Shown piece after piece: positions 6,357 to 13,792 of a stretch of 13,944 nucleotides of DNA. Under the pieces are notes generated by a model. It saw only the letters and a program-made list of their open reading frames with translations. It made no database searches and was not told where the DNA came from. The position numbers and the translations under genes are program-made. The DNA comes from JAXIHJ01 sp034189755 (GTDB taxonomy: Bacteria; Planctomycetota; Phycisphaerae; SM23-33): NCBI GenBank assembly GCA_034189755.1, contig JAXIHJ010000146.1, positions 1-13,944 on the forward strand. Direction: 5' to 3'. Every line of letters starts with the position of its first letter. Within the stretch, counting starts at the first letter, position 1.

Positions 6357-7364
6357 TTACGCCTGGCAGCCAGTGTTGTCAATGGCCCATCGGACAGCTC
6401 GCTCAATGCCTTCGTCGTAGCTCACGGTCGGTGTCCAACCAAGCTCCCTGCGGGCTTTTTCGCAGGAGAAAAAGCATTTCCGGCCCATCAGCCAGACCGA
6501 GTACCTGGTGACCAGCGGTGGAGTTTTCTTCCCGAACACATGCCCGAACAACTCCATCAGGAATGCAGCATGGTACGCCACGCGGTAGGGTACCTTTCGC
6601 TTTACCGGCTTGGCGCCGAGGCACTCGGCAATCTTGTTGAGGTATTTAGCCTGGGTTATGACCCCATCGTTCGATAGGTTGTAGGACTGGCCGACGGCTT
6701 TCTCGTTTGTTGCAGCCAAAATACAGCCCTCGGCCTCGTTCCCGGCAAAGACTAGATTTAGGCGGTTTGAGCCATCACCGATTAGTTTGGCCTTGCCGGC
6801 GCGAATAGCCCGAATCAGCCTGGGCATCGAAGCCCGGTCCCGCTCGCCGTACAGCCAGCTCGGTTTGACTACCGTCAGGGGGATGTCTCCACGGTCGTAG
6901 TATTGCCAGGCAAGTTTTTCCGCCTCGACTTTGGCCCGACTGTAATAGCTCCATTTGTGAAGCTTAACACCCAGCGGCGCTGTTTCGTCGAGTACCAGGC
7001 CCGTCCCGTTGGGATGCCCGTAGGCCGAGATGCTGCTGATGTGCAGGAACCGCTTCACGCCGGCTTCACGGGCGGCGTTGAGCATATTCCGCGTGCCGTC
7101 AATCGTTACGGCAACGAAACGCTCCCACCGGCCCCAATCTCCCACCTGGGCGGCTGCATGGTAAACCGTCTGTGCACCCCTCATGGCGCCGGCCAGACTT
7201 GCCGGCTCGGTGACGTCTCCCTGCACCTTTTCTACGTTCCAGGTATCGAGAAGGCGCGTATCGCTGCCAAGTCGGACCAATACACGGACAGGCTTCCCCG
7301 CCGCCAGGAGTTTTTCCACGATGTGACTGCCTAGCAGTCCAGTCGCGCCGGTAACAAAATTCAT
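6357..7364 (-). CDS. NAD-dependent epimerase/dehydratase (extended SDR, 3beta-HSD-like)
   Basis: A 335-residue extended short-chain dehydrogenase/reductase. The Rossmann motif GATGLLG lies at 6-12, the second-strand region (D50 in VQGDV) follows, and the catalytic YxxxK is at Y141-K145 (YSRAK) with the upstream HISSISAYG serine at 111 or 113. The segment NRLNLVFAGNEAEGCILA (200-217) is typical of the 3beta-hydroxysteroid dehydrogenase-like branch, which also includes HpnA-type hopanoid-associated epimerases. The substrate cannot be read from the sequence; a nucleotide sugar or a lipid/sterol-like compound are both possible. The ATG at 7364 begins the Rossmann motif and has AAGGAT at a good distance, so the longer open frame from 7484 is not used. 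It has its own promoter (7428-7456) and shares the terminator at 6099-6211. Confidence 0.87.
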   Translation of the reverse strand: MNFVTGATGLLGSHIVEKLLAAGKPVRVLVRLGSDTRLLDTWNVEKVQGDVTEPASLAGAMRGAQTVYHAAAQVGDWGRWERFVAVTIDGTRNMLNAAREAGVKRFLHISSISAYGHPNGTGLVLDETAPLGVKLHKWSYYSRAKVEAEKLAWQYYDRGDIPLTVVKPSWLYGERDRASMPRLIRAIRAGKAKLIGDGSNRLNLVFAGNEAEGCILAATNEKAVGQSYNLSNDGVITQAKYLNKIAECLGAKPVKRKVPYRVAYHAAFLMELFGHVFGKKTPPLVTRYSVWLMGRKCFFSCEKARRELGWTPTVSYDEGIERAVRWAIDNTGCQA

Positions 7365-7427
7365 GCTAATATCCTTAGCCTCGCCACAATCGTTCCCCCA
7401 GTTTCTGCCCCAGGGTAAATCGCAGTA

Positions 7428-7456
7428 ACTGTACGAACAGAGAGGGGATGCGTCAA
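7428..7456 (-). promoter_or_regulatory. Sigma70-type promoter of the epimerase gene
   Basis: On the minus strand, TTGACG (7456-7451, five of six consensus) is followed after exactly 17 bases by TACAGT (7433-7428, four of six). The predicted start is near 7421, leaving about 57 bases of leader before the ATG at 7364, which carries a good Shine-Dalgarno AAGGA. Confidence 0.6.
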
Positions 7457-7585
7457 GCGATGTCGGCGGTTTTTTTTTATTCACGCCTTGGCCCCGCCTT
7501 GTTGAAGTGCTTATCCGGCGTTAATAAAAGAAGTTATGAGTGTTCACAGGGCCTTGTTGCCGGTCTCTTTTCTTGCAAAAAAGTT

Positions 7586-7614
7586 TTGAAAGGCATAGGC
7601 TGGGTTTCTATACT
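7586..7614 (+). promoter_or_regulatory. Sigma70-type promoter of the DUF1571 transcript
   Basis: TTGAAA (7586-7591), a 17-base spacer, then TATACT (7609-7614): five of six matches in each box, the best promoter in the window. The predicted start is near 7621, about 200 bases before the DUF1571 ATG, so the transcript has an unusually long leader. Confidence 0.6.
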
Positions 7615-7629
7615 CTACAGAACTATTTT

Positions 7630-7683
7630 GCCGGGTGAGCGTTTCCCCCGGCGGCCGTGAAGCAGGCCCGGCGGAGTTGGGCC
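7630..7683 (+). promoter_or_regulatory. Possible alternative hairpins in the DUF1571 leader
   Basis: GCCGGG (7630-7635) can pair with CCCGGC at 7647-7652 or, alternatively, with CCCGGC at 7667-7672. The second pairing would disrupt a third hairpin, GGCCC (7665-7669) with GGGCC (7679-7683), whose loop holds the GGAG at 7673-7676 in front of the short upstream ORF. Such exclusive pairings could act as a switch. The stems are short and GC-rich, so chance is a real alternative, and I recognise no known riboswitch class. Confidence 0.25.
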
Positions 7684-7685
7684 GA

Positions 7686-7811
7686 ATGAATGTACCTTGT
7701 CGGCGTTCAAGTATGTCGGGACATTGGCCGATGAGAAATATGGGCCTTGGTGGACGAGGCCTCGTACAGTATTTTCGATCAGTGGCCCGTGGCAGGGAAA
7801 GCGACAATTGA
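7686..7811 (+). CDS. Possible 41-codon upstream ORF (leader peptide)
   Basis: ATG at 7686, with GGAG nine bases upstream, opens a 41-codon frame rich in Arg, Ser and Gly (MNVPCRRSSM...) that ends in TGA at 7809-7811, eight bases before the DUF1571 ATG. Termination so close to the next start would allow translational coupling. The peptide has no recognisable domain, signal or membrane helix. It lies inside the leader between the promoter at 7586-7614 and the main gene. It may be a leader peptide, a small protein or a chance frame. Confidence 0.2.
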   Translation: MNVPCRRSSMSGHWPMRNMGLGGRGLVQYFRSVARGRESDN

Positions 7812-7819
7812 GGTACTCT

Positions 7820-8686
7820 ATGTTTTTGAAGCAACTGCTTCGTCCGACCAATCGGAGAATCCGCCTGCTTGTGGGTTTGCTGCTGGTGGGGTTGTTTTGT
7901 ATTCAGTGCACCCGAACTGAAGCGTTCCGCGATTCCAAGTTCATCGTTCACATTTCGGGCGCCTTGGTCGGCAATATTTCGGATGACGTTGCTGCCAAGT
8001 TGGAAGAGCTGGCCAAAACCGACCATATCGCTCTGCTGGAATACTGCCACGAAAATTATCAACACCAGTATCGTGATTACACCTGTACCCTAATCAAGCA
8101 GGAGAGGATCAACGGTACACTGAGGCCTGAACAATGGATTTCCTCGAAGTTCATGGATGAGCCATTCAGCGTTGCCCTGAAATGGACCAAGAACGCCCCC
8201 ATTGGCGAGCAGGTAATTTTCGTAAAGGGCAAATACAACGATCAGATGCTGGTAAGGCCCAAAGGCCTGTTGATCCTGCTAACCGGCGGGCCGGTTCTGC
8301 GCAAGCCCGATGGCGACGAAGCACTGAAAAATACTCTTAGGCCGGTCAACCAGTTTGGCTTTGAATGCAGCCTGGAGAACTTGCTCAATGTCTATCGCCA
8401 GGCTAAGGCGGAAGGCGATCTGAAGGAATCGTTTGGCGGCTATGCAGAGATCGCCGGTAGAAAGGCCGTTGTCCTGGTCCGTTACCTGCCGGCTGAGAAC
8501 GATTATCCAGCCTGTAAGACCCTCACCTATATCGACGTGGAATACCTGCTGCCGATCTGTGTGGAGGGCTATGACTGGGACGATCAGCTTTCCTGCCGGT
8601 ATCTCTTCAAGGATATCAAATTCAACGTTGGCCTCGGCCCGGACGACTTCACTCCGGAGGCCAACGGTTTGACACCGCCCAAGTAA
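7820..8686 (+). CDS. DUF1571 domain-containing exported protein
   Basis: A 288-residue protein of the DUF1571 family, known mainly from planctomycetes and of undetermined function. An uncleaved anchor or signal peptide occupies residues 10-30 (RRIR followed by LLVGLLLVGLFCIQC); the Cys-containing end is not a standard lipobox. The family core is at 75-280: YRDYTCTLIKQERING, PFSVALKW, VIFVKGKYNDQMLVRP, and the closing FKDIKFNVGLGPDDFTP. The fold is probably of the LolA/LolB-like lipoprotein-carrier type; this is an inference from the pattern of long beta strands. The ATG at 7820 has GAGG at a good distance and begins the signal sequence; the frame is also open from a TTG at 7697, which I reject. 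It is monocistronic, ended by the terminator at 8716-8747. Confidence 0.85.
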   Translation: MFLKQLLRPTNRRIRLLVGLLLVGLFCIQCTRTEAFRDSKFIVHISGALVGNISDDVAAKLEELAKTDHIALLEYCHENYQHQYRDYTCTLIKQERINGTLRPEQWISSKFMDEPFSVALKWTKNAPIGEQVIFVKGKYNDQMLVRPKGLLILLTGGPVLRKPDGDEALKNTLRPVNQFGFECSLENLLNVYRQAKAEGDLKESFGGYAEIAGRKAVVLVRYLPAENDYPACKTLTYIDVEYLLPICVEGYDWDDQLSCRYLFKDIKFNVGLGPDDFTPEANGLTPPK

Positions 8687-8715
8687 TTACGGCTGGATTC
8701 ACCAGGAATTTCTCG

Positions 8716-8747
8716 ACGCCTCTGCTGCCGGCGGAGGCGTTTTCTTT
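8716..8747 (+). terminator. Intrinsic terminator of the DUF1571 gene
   Basis: ACGCCTCTGC (8716-8725) pairs with GCGGAGGCGT (8731-8740), including one T-G pair, and the stem may extend further. TTTTCTTT follows at 8740-8747. It lies 29 bases after the DUF1571 stop codon and separates that gene from the downstream operon. Confidence 0.8.
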
Positions 8748-8779
8748 GCGCCGCCCGGTGGGTCACCTCGCTGTTCAAG

Positions 8780-8809
8780 CTTTTCGGCTATGGCTGTCAT
8801 ACATATAAT
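8780..8809 (+). promoter_or_regulatory. Candidate promoter of the downstream operon
   Basis: A perfect TATAAT at 8804-8809 lies between the DUF1571 terminator and the next gene. The -35 region 17-18 bases upstream (TTTTCG or CTTTTC near 8780-8786) is poor. The predicted leader is about 70 bases. An activator may be needed if this is the real promoter. Confidence 0.4.
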
Positions 8810-8886
8810 GCGTCAGGAACGGCCGCGGGGTGTGTGATTGTAGTAGCCGTTCACTGCCGGACCAGTAGGCCTGAACGGGAATTGAT

Positions 8887-9564
8887 ATGCACGAACATAT
8901 GCGCGACAACAGTGGCATTACAGAAACCATATTTCATGAACTCAGGCACCATGTTCCGTTCACGTTCTTCGGCGCCCTGACCGGCGTAGCCATCGCGCTG
9001 GTGTTCGCCTATGCGCATATCCCCCACAAGGTTTCGCACGCGTTGTTCGCCACGTTTCATCCGGGCCACGTCTTCGTCAGCGCGATTGCGACAACGGCAA
9101 TGTACCGGCTCCACGGCAGACGATCTGTGCTGTCAACGATTCTGGTGGGCTTTATAGGTTCTGTTGGCATTGGTACTATTAGTGATTCGCTCATTCCTTA
9201 CCTGGGGGAGCTTGTTCTGGGCGCCCCGCACGCTCACGTCCACATAGGGTTTATCGAAGAATGGTACCTGGTAATACCGCTGGCGCTACTTGGCGTGGCT
9301 GTAGCCTACTGGCGACCCACCACGGAGATTCCACACGCCGCTCACGTCCTGCTAAGCACTTGGGCGTCACTGTTCCATATGCTGATGGCGCTTGGTGTCA
9401 GCCTTGGTATGTCGAGCATTATGCTGATTCCGGCATTTCTCTTTCTTGCCGTTTGGGTACCGTGCTGCACCAGCGACATTGTTTTCCCGCTGCTTTTCGG
9501 CATTAAAAAGAAGAAGGTCGAATCCGACGACAAAGCGGCTCAGCCGACGGAAGGGTCTCTATGA
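8887..9564 (+). CDS. Histidine-rich polytopic membrane protein, unknown function
   Basis: A 225-residue integral membrane protein that I cannot place in a named family. Hydrophobic segments lie at about 24-43, 58-73, 82-105, 125-141, 155-176 and 178-204, so five or six helices are likely, ending in a charged tail (KKKKVESDDK). It has 17 histidines (7.6%), including HELRHH (17-22), HPGH (58-61), a HxHxH motif PHAHVH (114-119) and IPHAAH (149-154), plus VPCCTSD near the last helix. The clustered His, Cys and acidic residues suggest divalent-metal binding or transport, but this is an inference. The start ATG follows a weak GGGA. It is the first gene of the right-hand operon and overlaps the phosphodiesterase gene by ATGA, so the two are probably made together. 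Confidence 0.75.
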   Translation: MHEHMRDNSGITETIFHELRHHVPFTFFGALTGVAIALVFAYAHIPHKVSHALFATFHPGHVFVSAIATTAMYRLHGRRSVLSTILVGFIGSVGIGTISDSLIPYLGELVLGAPHAHVHIGFIEEWYLVIPLALLGVAVAYWRPTTEIPHAAHVLLSTWASLFHMLMALGVSLGMSSIMLIPAFLFLAVWVPCCTSDIVFPLLFGIKKKKVESDDKAAQPTEGSL

Positions 9565-11216
9565 TCTGTGGCCATTGTCTCATCCGGCACCGCTGCTGGT
9601 ATTTGAGGTCGGCTGCGGTTTTCTGCCTGCTCCTGGCTGGCTGCGGCGTGCCCGGGCCCGGCGGGCAGGCTGATTCCTTCGGCCTGGACCTGAGGATGCC
9701 TGCCGGCTCACAAGCTCACGGGGCTGTCATATTCTTCGTCGATGGCGTCAATGCTGAAATCTTCCAGAAAATGCTCGAAGCGAACGAGCTGCCGGCGATT
9801 CAGAAATATTTTGTCGAACGGGGACTCTACGCGCCACGGGCTGTGGCGAACATACCTTCGGTTACCCTGGCCAACATGACCAGCTTTGTTACGGGTCGCT
9901 TTCCCGGCCATCACGGCGTTACCGGCATCAACTGGTTCGATCGCAACCAGCTTATCTGGCGAAACTACGAATCCATAGCCCAGAAGAACACATTGGACGG
10001 CGATTATATCTCGCCGAACATCTATGATGGCTTTGGCGGGGAAAGTACCTTCTCACTTTTCTTTCAGCCGCATCGCGGTTCCACGAAGTTCATTGAGAAC
10101 TGGACCTCCGCCGGGCCGCCGTTTTTCTTCGGCTGGTTCGAGTTTGTAGACCGCCTGACACTGTGGCGGCTTAATATTGTCGCCGACGTCGCCCGCAAGC
10201 GGCATGCTTGGCCGGCGATAACAATTGTCTATCTGCTGGCACCTGACTTTCGTGGATACGGCTGCGGCGTCGGCTCAGAACAGTACCGCCGGGCGCTGCG
10301 CCACACCGACCGGCAGATCGGCAGAGTCTGCGGTGATCTCGATCGCGCCGGGCTACTTGAGAAGCTTACGCTCGTTTTGACTTCGGACCACGGCCTGGAT
10401 GCCGTAAAGAGGCATTTCCCCTTAGAAAAATTTCTGCGGCGCGAAGGTCTGAAGATTGCGCCTGCCAGACTGTGGGAGGAAACGCCCTTCGAGAAGCGCC
10501 TAGACCACTACCGCAAATATCCGGTAGTGCTATACGGCAGCGGGGATCGGTACTGGGCGATCTGCCTGCGAAAGCCCATTCGCACCGGTGGTAAACTTCT
10601 CGGCTACAGGCCTTGGCCCATCCGCCCTGATGCTGAAGACCTCAAGGCGTATCCTGTTGCTGGTACCGACGTGGATTTACTGGCTTTGCTCACCGACCAG
10701 CCGGCCGTCGACGCAGTCGCTTATGCTGTCGGACCTAACCGCGTTCGCTTGCGACGAAAAAACGGCGAAGTGGAATTCTGCCAAGACGGCGGGCAGGGCG
10801 GTCAAATTTCCTATCGCCTCATTTGCGGCACCGACCCACTTGGGTGGACGGCAGTGGTTCACAAAGAAGCGATGGACGGCCAGCCGCTGACCGGGCGGCA
10901 GTGGCTGGAAGCAACCGCGGAAACCGAATTCCCTGACCTGCCGGCGCAGATTCTTGCATATTTCCGCGCCCGGCGTGCGGGTGATATTGCCGTGTTTGCC
11001 GCGCCCGGCTGGGATTTCTTCAACGTTAACCGTGCTGGCCACGGCGGCCTACGGCCCGCCGACATGCATGTGCCGTTGCTAATTGCCGGCCATGGCGCAG
11101 CCAAAGGTAGGCTGAAGACGGCTCGCACCGCGGATGTCATGCCAACGCTGCTGAAACTGCTTGGCAGGCCCGTGCCGGAGGGTGTGGACGGCAAGGCCCT
11201 GCTGCCCGCCAGATGA
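9561..11216 (+). CDS. Nucleotide pyrophosphatase/phosphodiesterase-like lipoprotein (alkaline phosphatase superfamily)
   Basis: A 551-residue protein of the type I phosphodiesterase/NPP family in the alkaline phosphatase superfamily. A lipoprotein signal ends in LLAGC, with Cys28 the lipidation site, so it acts outside the cytoplasm. Catalytic residues: D61 in FVDG, nucleophile T102 and N105 in PSVTLANMTSFVTG, D229 in PDFRG, D276-H277 in SDHG, and H494 in AGHGG. Normally the second Asp is followed by GH (PDxxGH); here the His position is Tyr233, so one zinc ligand appears lost. Residues 295-475 form a long insert between SDHG and the last His with no motif I recognise. GGAAGGG precedes the start, which overlaps the previous gene by ATGA. 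The substrate is unknown; phosphodiesters or phosphonates of the envelope are possible. Confidence 0.85.
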   Translation: MICGHCLIRHRCWYLRSAAVFCLLLAGCGVPGPGGQADSFGLDLRMPAGSQAHGAVIFFVDGVNAEIFQKMLEANELPAIQKYFVERGLYAPRAVANIPSVTLANMTSFVTGRFPGHHGVTGINWFDRNQLIWRNYESIAQKNTLDGDYISPNIYDGFGGESTFSLFFQPHRGSTKFIENWTSAGPPFFFGWFEFVDRLTLWRLNIVADVARKRHAWPAITIVYLLAPDFRGYGCGVGSEQYRRALRHTDRQIGRVCGDLDRAGLLEKLTLVLTSDHGLDAVKRHFPLEKFLRREGLKIAPARLWEETPFEKRLDHYRKYPVVLYGSGDRYWAICLRKPIRTGGKLLGYRPWPIRPDAEDLKAYPVAGTDVDLLALLTDQPAVDAVAYAVGPNRVRLRRKNGEVEFCQDGGQGGQISYRLICGTDPLGWTAVVHKEAMDGQPLTGRQWLEATAETEFPDLPAQILAYFRARRAGDIAVFAAPGWDFFNVNRAGHGGLRPADMHVPLLIAGHGAAKGRLKTARTADVMPTLLKLLGRPVPEGVDGKALLPAR

Positions 11217-11256
11217 CTTCTAGACATTTTCTCTCGTCCGAAGCATACTTACCGAC

Positions 11257-12576
11257 ATGGGCATTTTGCTGGATTTGCTGTATGCCTCGGGCCTGGTGGC
11301 GACAAGCCCGATCTGGCTGTACCGTATGATTCGCCACGGCCGCTACCGCAGCGACCACGCCCAGCGGCTGGGTGCAGCGCCGATTCGGTACGGTCTGCAG
11401 CCTATTATCTGGATTCACGGCGTCAGCCTGGGCGAAGTCAACGCCGCACGCACGCTCATGCAGGGTCTGCACGAACAGTTGCCCGATTTTCGCGTGGTGG
11501 TTTCGTCCACCACCGCCACAGGCATGGCCGCAGCGAATAGACTATTCGCGCCGGACCATCTGGTCTTCCGCTGGCCTATGGATTTTACACTTGCCGTCCG
11601 TCGGGCGCTGGGCAGGCTCAGGCCGGACTTGGTTATCCTTATCGAGGGCGAGGTCTGGCCGAACTTCCTGGCTGCGTGCAATCGGCGAGATATACCAGTG
11701 GTAATCGTCAACGGTCGGCTGGGGGCGGCGAAGGGCTACCGGCGATATAAAAAGCTCGGCCCGCTGGCGGGCAGGCTTTTTAATCGCCTGACGGCTATCG
11801 GCGCACAGAATGAAACATACGCCGCAATGTACCGCTCGCTCGGCGTCGAGGCCGAGAAGGTGCATGTCACGGGCATGCTTAAGTACGACTCTGCCGGGCT
11901 TGCCGACCGCATCGAAGGCCAGGATAGTCTGGCCCAGGCGATGGGCATTAGCCCCGACGATAAAGTCATCGTTGCCGGCGGGACCGGGCCGGGCGAAGAG
12001 AAGATCATGCTCGAAATCTATGCGGTGCTTAAGGAAAAGCACCCATCGTCAAGGTTGGCGATTGTTCCGAGAAAACCCGAGCGCTTCGATGAGGTGGCGA
12101 AGTTGATCGCCGCTTGTGGTTTCGCCGTCGTACGCCGATCCGAGCAGCGCAGCGGCAAACCGGATGCGGTAATTCTCGGAGATACGATGGGTGAGCTGCG
12201 TAAGTTCTATGCGCTGGCCTCGTGCGTGTTCGTCGGCCGAAGTCTCGTGCCTATGGGCGGCTCGGACATGATCGAGTCAGCCGCCCTGGGCAGGGCTACG
12301 GTGTTTGGCCCGCACACCTTCAATTTTCCGCAGGCCGACGAGCTGGCCCGCCACGGCTGCGTGCGTGTAGCCGACGCCGAAGCGCTGGCGGCCCAGTTGG
12401 ATAAATGGCTGGCCGACCCTGCCGCAGCGGCCGAGGCCGGCCGAAATGCACAGAATTTCGTCCGCTCACAACAAGGGGCGACCAGGCGGAACGTTGAGAT
12501 GATTTGCGATGTGTTGAACCGCGTGCCCGCAGCTGCACCGGGCGGCATCGCCACAGACAGGATCGCAGTCGAATAA
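11257..12576 (+). CDS. waaA: 3-deoxy-D-manno-octulosonic acid (Kdo) transferase
   Basis: A 439-residue GT30 glycosyltransferase that moves Kdo from CMP-Kdo to lipid A precursor on the inner face of the cytoplasmic membrane, an early step of lipopolysaccharide synthesis. An N-terminal membrane anchor (5-22) is followed by HGVSLGEVNAAR, with the catalytic-base Glu60. EGEVWPN (130-136) and the CMP-binding half GGSDMIESAALG (334-345) with GPHTFNF (351-357) are clear. The usual STHPGEE loop reads GGTGPGEE (241-248), so the conserved His is Gly; this may be a lineage trait. Length fits the family. It lies 40 bases after the phosphodiesterase and 10 bases before proB, probably in the same operon. 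No strong Shine-Dalgarno is visible. Confidence 0.93.
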   Translation: MGILLDLLYASGLVATSPIWLYRMIRHGRYRSDHAQRLGAAPIRYGLQPIIWIHGVSLGEVNAARTLMQGLHEQLPDFRVVVSSTTATGMAAANRLFAPDHLVFRWPMDFTLAVRRALGRLRPDLVILIEGEVWPNFLAACNRRDIPVVIVNGRLGAAKGYRRYKKLGPLAGRLFNRLTAIGAQNETYAAMYRSLGVEAEKVHVTGMLKYDSAGLADRIEGQDSLAQAMGISPDDKVIVAGGTGPGEEKIMLEIYAVLKEKHPSSRLAIVPRKPERFDEVAKLIAACGFAVVRRSEQRSGKPDAVILGDTMGELRKFYALASCVFVGRSLVPMGGSDMIESAALGRATVFGPHTFNFPQADELARHGCVRVADAEALAAQLDKWLADPAAAAEAGRNAQNFVRSQQGATRRNVEMICDVLNRVPAAAPGGIATDRIAVE

Positions 12577-12586
12577 AGGTATAGCC

Positions 12587-13702
12587 ATGCCGGACAGAGC
12601 TGTTCGAGGACAGATTATAGCTCAGGCCGAGCGCATCGTCGTGAAGGTGGGCACCAATGCTATCACCGACGATGTTGGCCGGCTGGATGAGCGCGTAGTG
12701 AAAAACCTAGCCCGTCAGATTTCCGCTGTAATAGCCAGCGGCGCGTCGGTAACGCTGGTCGCCAGCGGGGCCATCGGCGCCGGGATGGGCGAGCTGGACA
12801 TGACAGCCCGCCCCAAAACGCTACCGATGCTTCAGGCAGCCGCTGCCGTCGGGCAGGGCCAGTTGATGCGGGCCTTCCACGACGTCTTCGCCGAACATGG
12901 CGTGCGGGTGGCGCAGGTGTTGCTGACGCGCGACGACTTCGACCAGCGCAGCCGATATCTGAACATCCGCAACACGCTGGCGGCACTGGCCGAGCTTGGT
13001 GCGCTGGCGATTATCAACGAAAACGATGCCGTCGCCGTTGATGAAATTCGATTCAGTGACAACGATGTCATCGCCGCACTTTTGGCGAACATGATCGGAG
13101 CGGACCTGCTGGTGCTGCTGACCGTTGCCGATGGGGTGCTTCGCGGCGGCAGGGTGCTGGATGTTATCGAGCAGGTGGACGAAAAGGCAATGTCCCTGGC
13201 CGGGTCGCAGCGAAGCCGCTTGGGCAGCGGCGGCATGAGGAGCAAAATCGAGGCAGCTGGTCTGGTTACCCGCGCCGGCGAAGTGGCGGCCATCGCCAAT
13301 GCCCGTACGAAGGACGTCCTGACAAGGCTGCTGGCAGGCGAGCGTATCGGGACGGTCTTTCTGCCGGCCCGGCGGAAGATGTCCAGCCTGAAGCGGTGGA
13401 TCAGCCAGGCCGCTCGGCCTACAGGGAAAATAGTCATCGATGACGGCGCCGCCCGCGTGCTGAAACAACAGGGTAAGAGCCTCTTGCCGTCGGGCATCGT
13501 CACCGTGAACGGGCGGTTCGGCAAGGGCGCAACCGTTACCGTGGTCGATTCAGCAGGCCGGCAGGTCGCACGAGGACTAACCAACTACTCCGCCGAGCAA
13601 ATCGGACAAATAAAAGGCCTCAAGACAACCCAAATCGCCGGCGTCCTCGGCGATAAGCCGTACGACGAAGTCATACATCGCAACAACATGGCGCTGGGGT
13701 AA
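12587..13702 (+). CDS. proB: Glutamate 5-kinase
   Basis: A 371-residue cytosolic kinase that phosphorylates glutamate with ATP, the first and feedback-inhibited step of proline synthesis. The amino-acid-kinase core shows VVKVGTNAI (18-26), VASGAIGAG (58-66), the INENDAV glutamate-binding loop (143-149) with FSDND (156-160), and the GSGGM nucleotide loop, all typical of ProB. A C-terminal PUA domain occupies about 280-360, as in the long E. coli-type enzymes, and the length is normal. AAAGG lies at a suitable distance before the ATG, which is 10 bases after waaA. No proA lies next to it in this window. The gene appears to be the last of the operon, although no clear terminator follows. Confidence 0.95.
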   Translation: MPDRAVRGQIIAQAERIVVKVGTNAITDDVGRLDERVVKNLARQISAVIASGASVTLVASGAIGAGMGELDMTARPKTLPMLQAAAAVGQGQLMRAFHDVFAEHGVRVAQVLLTRDDFDQRSRYLNIRNTLAALAELGALAIINENDAVAVDEIRFSDNDVIAALLANMIGADLLVLLTVADGVLRGGRVLDVIEQVDEKAMSLAGSQRSRLGSGGMRSKIEAAGLVTRAGEVAAIANARTKDVLTRLLAGERIGTVFLPARRKMSSLKRWISQAARPTGKIVIDDGAARVLKQQGKSLLPSGIVTVNGRFGKGATVTVVDSAGRQVARGLTNYSAEQIGQIKGLKTTQIAGVLGDKPYDEVIHRNNMALG

Positions 13703-13747
13703 TATTGCATCGCGTATTTGAGGAAACCGCGATTATGCCACAGGCCT

Positions 13748-13782
13748 GAACAAGGTCTCACTTCAAGGTAAAGGCCTTGTTC
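13748..13782 (+). other. Hairpin between proB and the next gene
   Basis: GAACAAGG (13748-13755) pairs perfectly with CCTTGTTC (13775-13782) around a 19-base loop. No T-run follows, so it is not a typical intrinsic terminator. It might slow transcription or stabilise the proB 3' end, or it may be chance. Confidence 0.25.
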
Positions 13783-13792
13783 CAGACGACCC

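Larger units (their letters stand above)
7365..7819. other. Divergent intergenic region with two promoters and a structured leader
   Basis: A 455-base spacer between the epimerase gene (leftward) and the DUF1571 gene (rightward). It holds a good promoter for each gene, with -35 boxes about 130 bases apart. The segment between the promoters is AT-rich and includes a run of nine Ts near 7471-7479. To the right lies a leader of about 200 bases for DUF1571, GC-rich in its first part, with hairpins and a possible 41-codon ORF. Confidence 0.6.

Noticed and set aside
7365..7484. 40-codon N-terminal extension of the epimerase
   Set aside because: It crosses the promoter at 7428-7456, and the Rossmann motif starts directly at the ATG at 7364 with a good Shine-Dalgarno.
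12832..13584. 250-codon open frame on the minus strand opposite proB
   Set aside because: It lies fully inside proB, whose motifs are intact; its Ser/Ala/Arg-rich composition is what a high-GC antisense frame gives.
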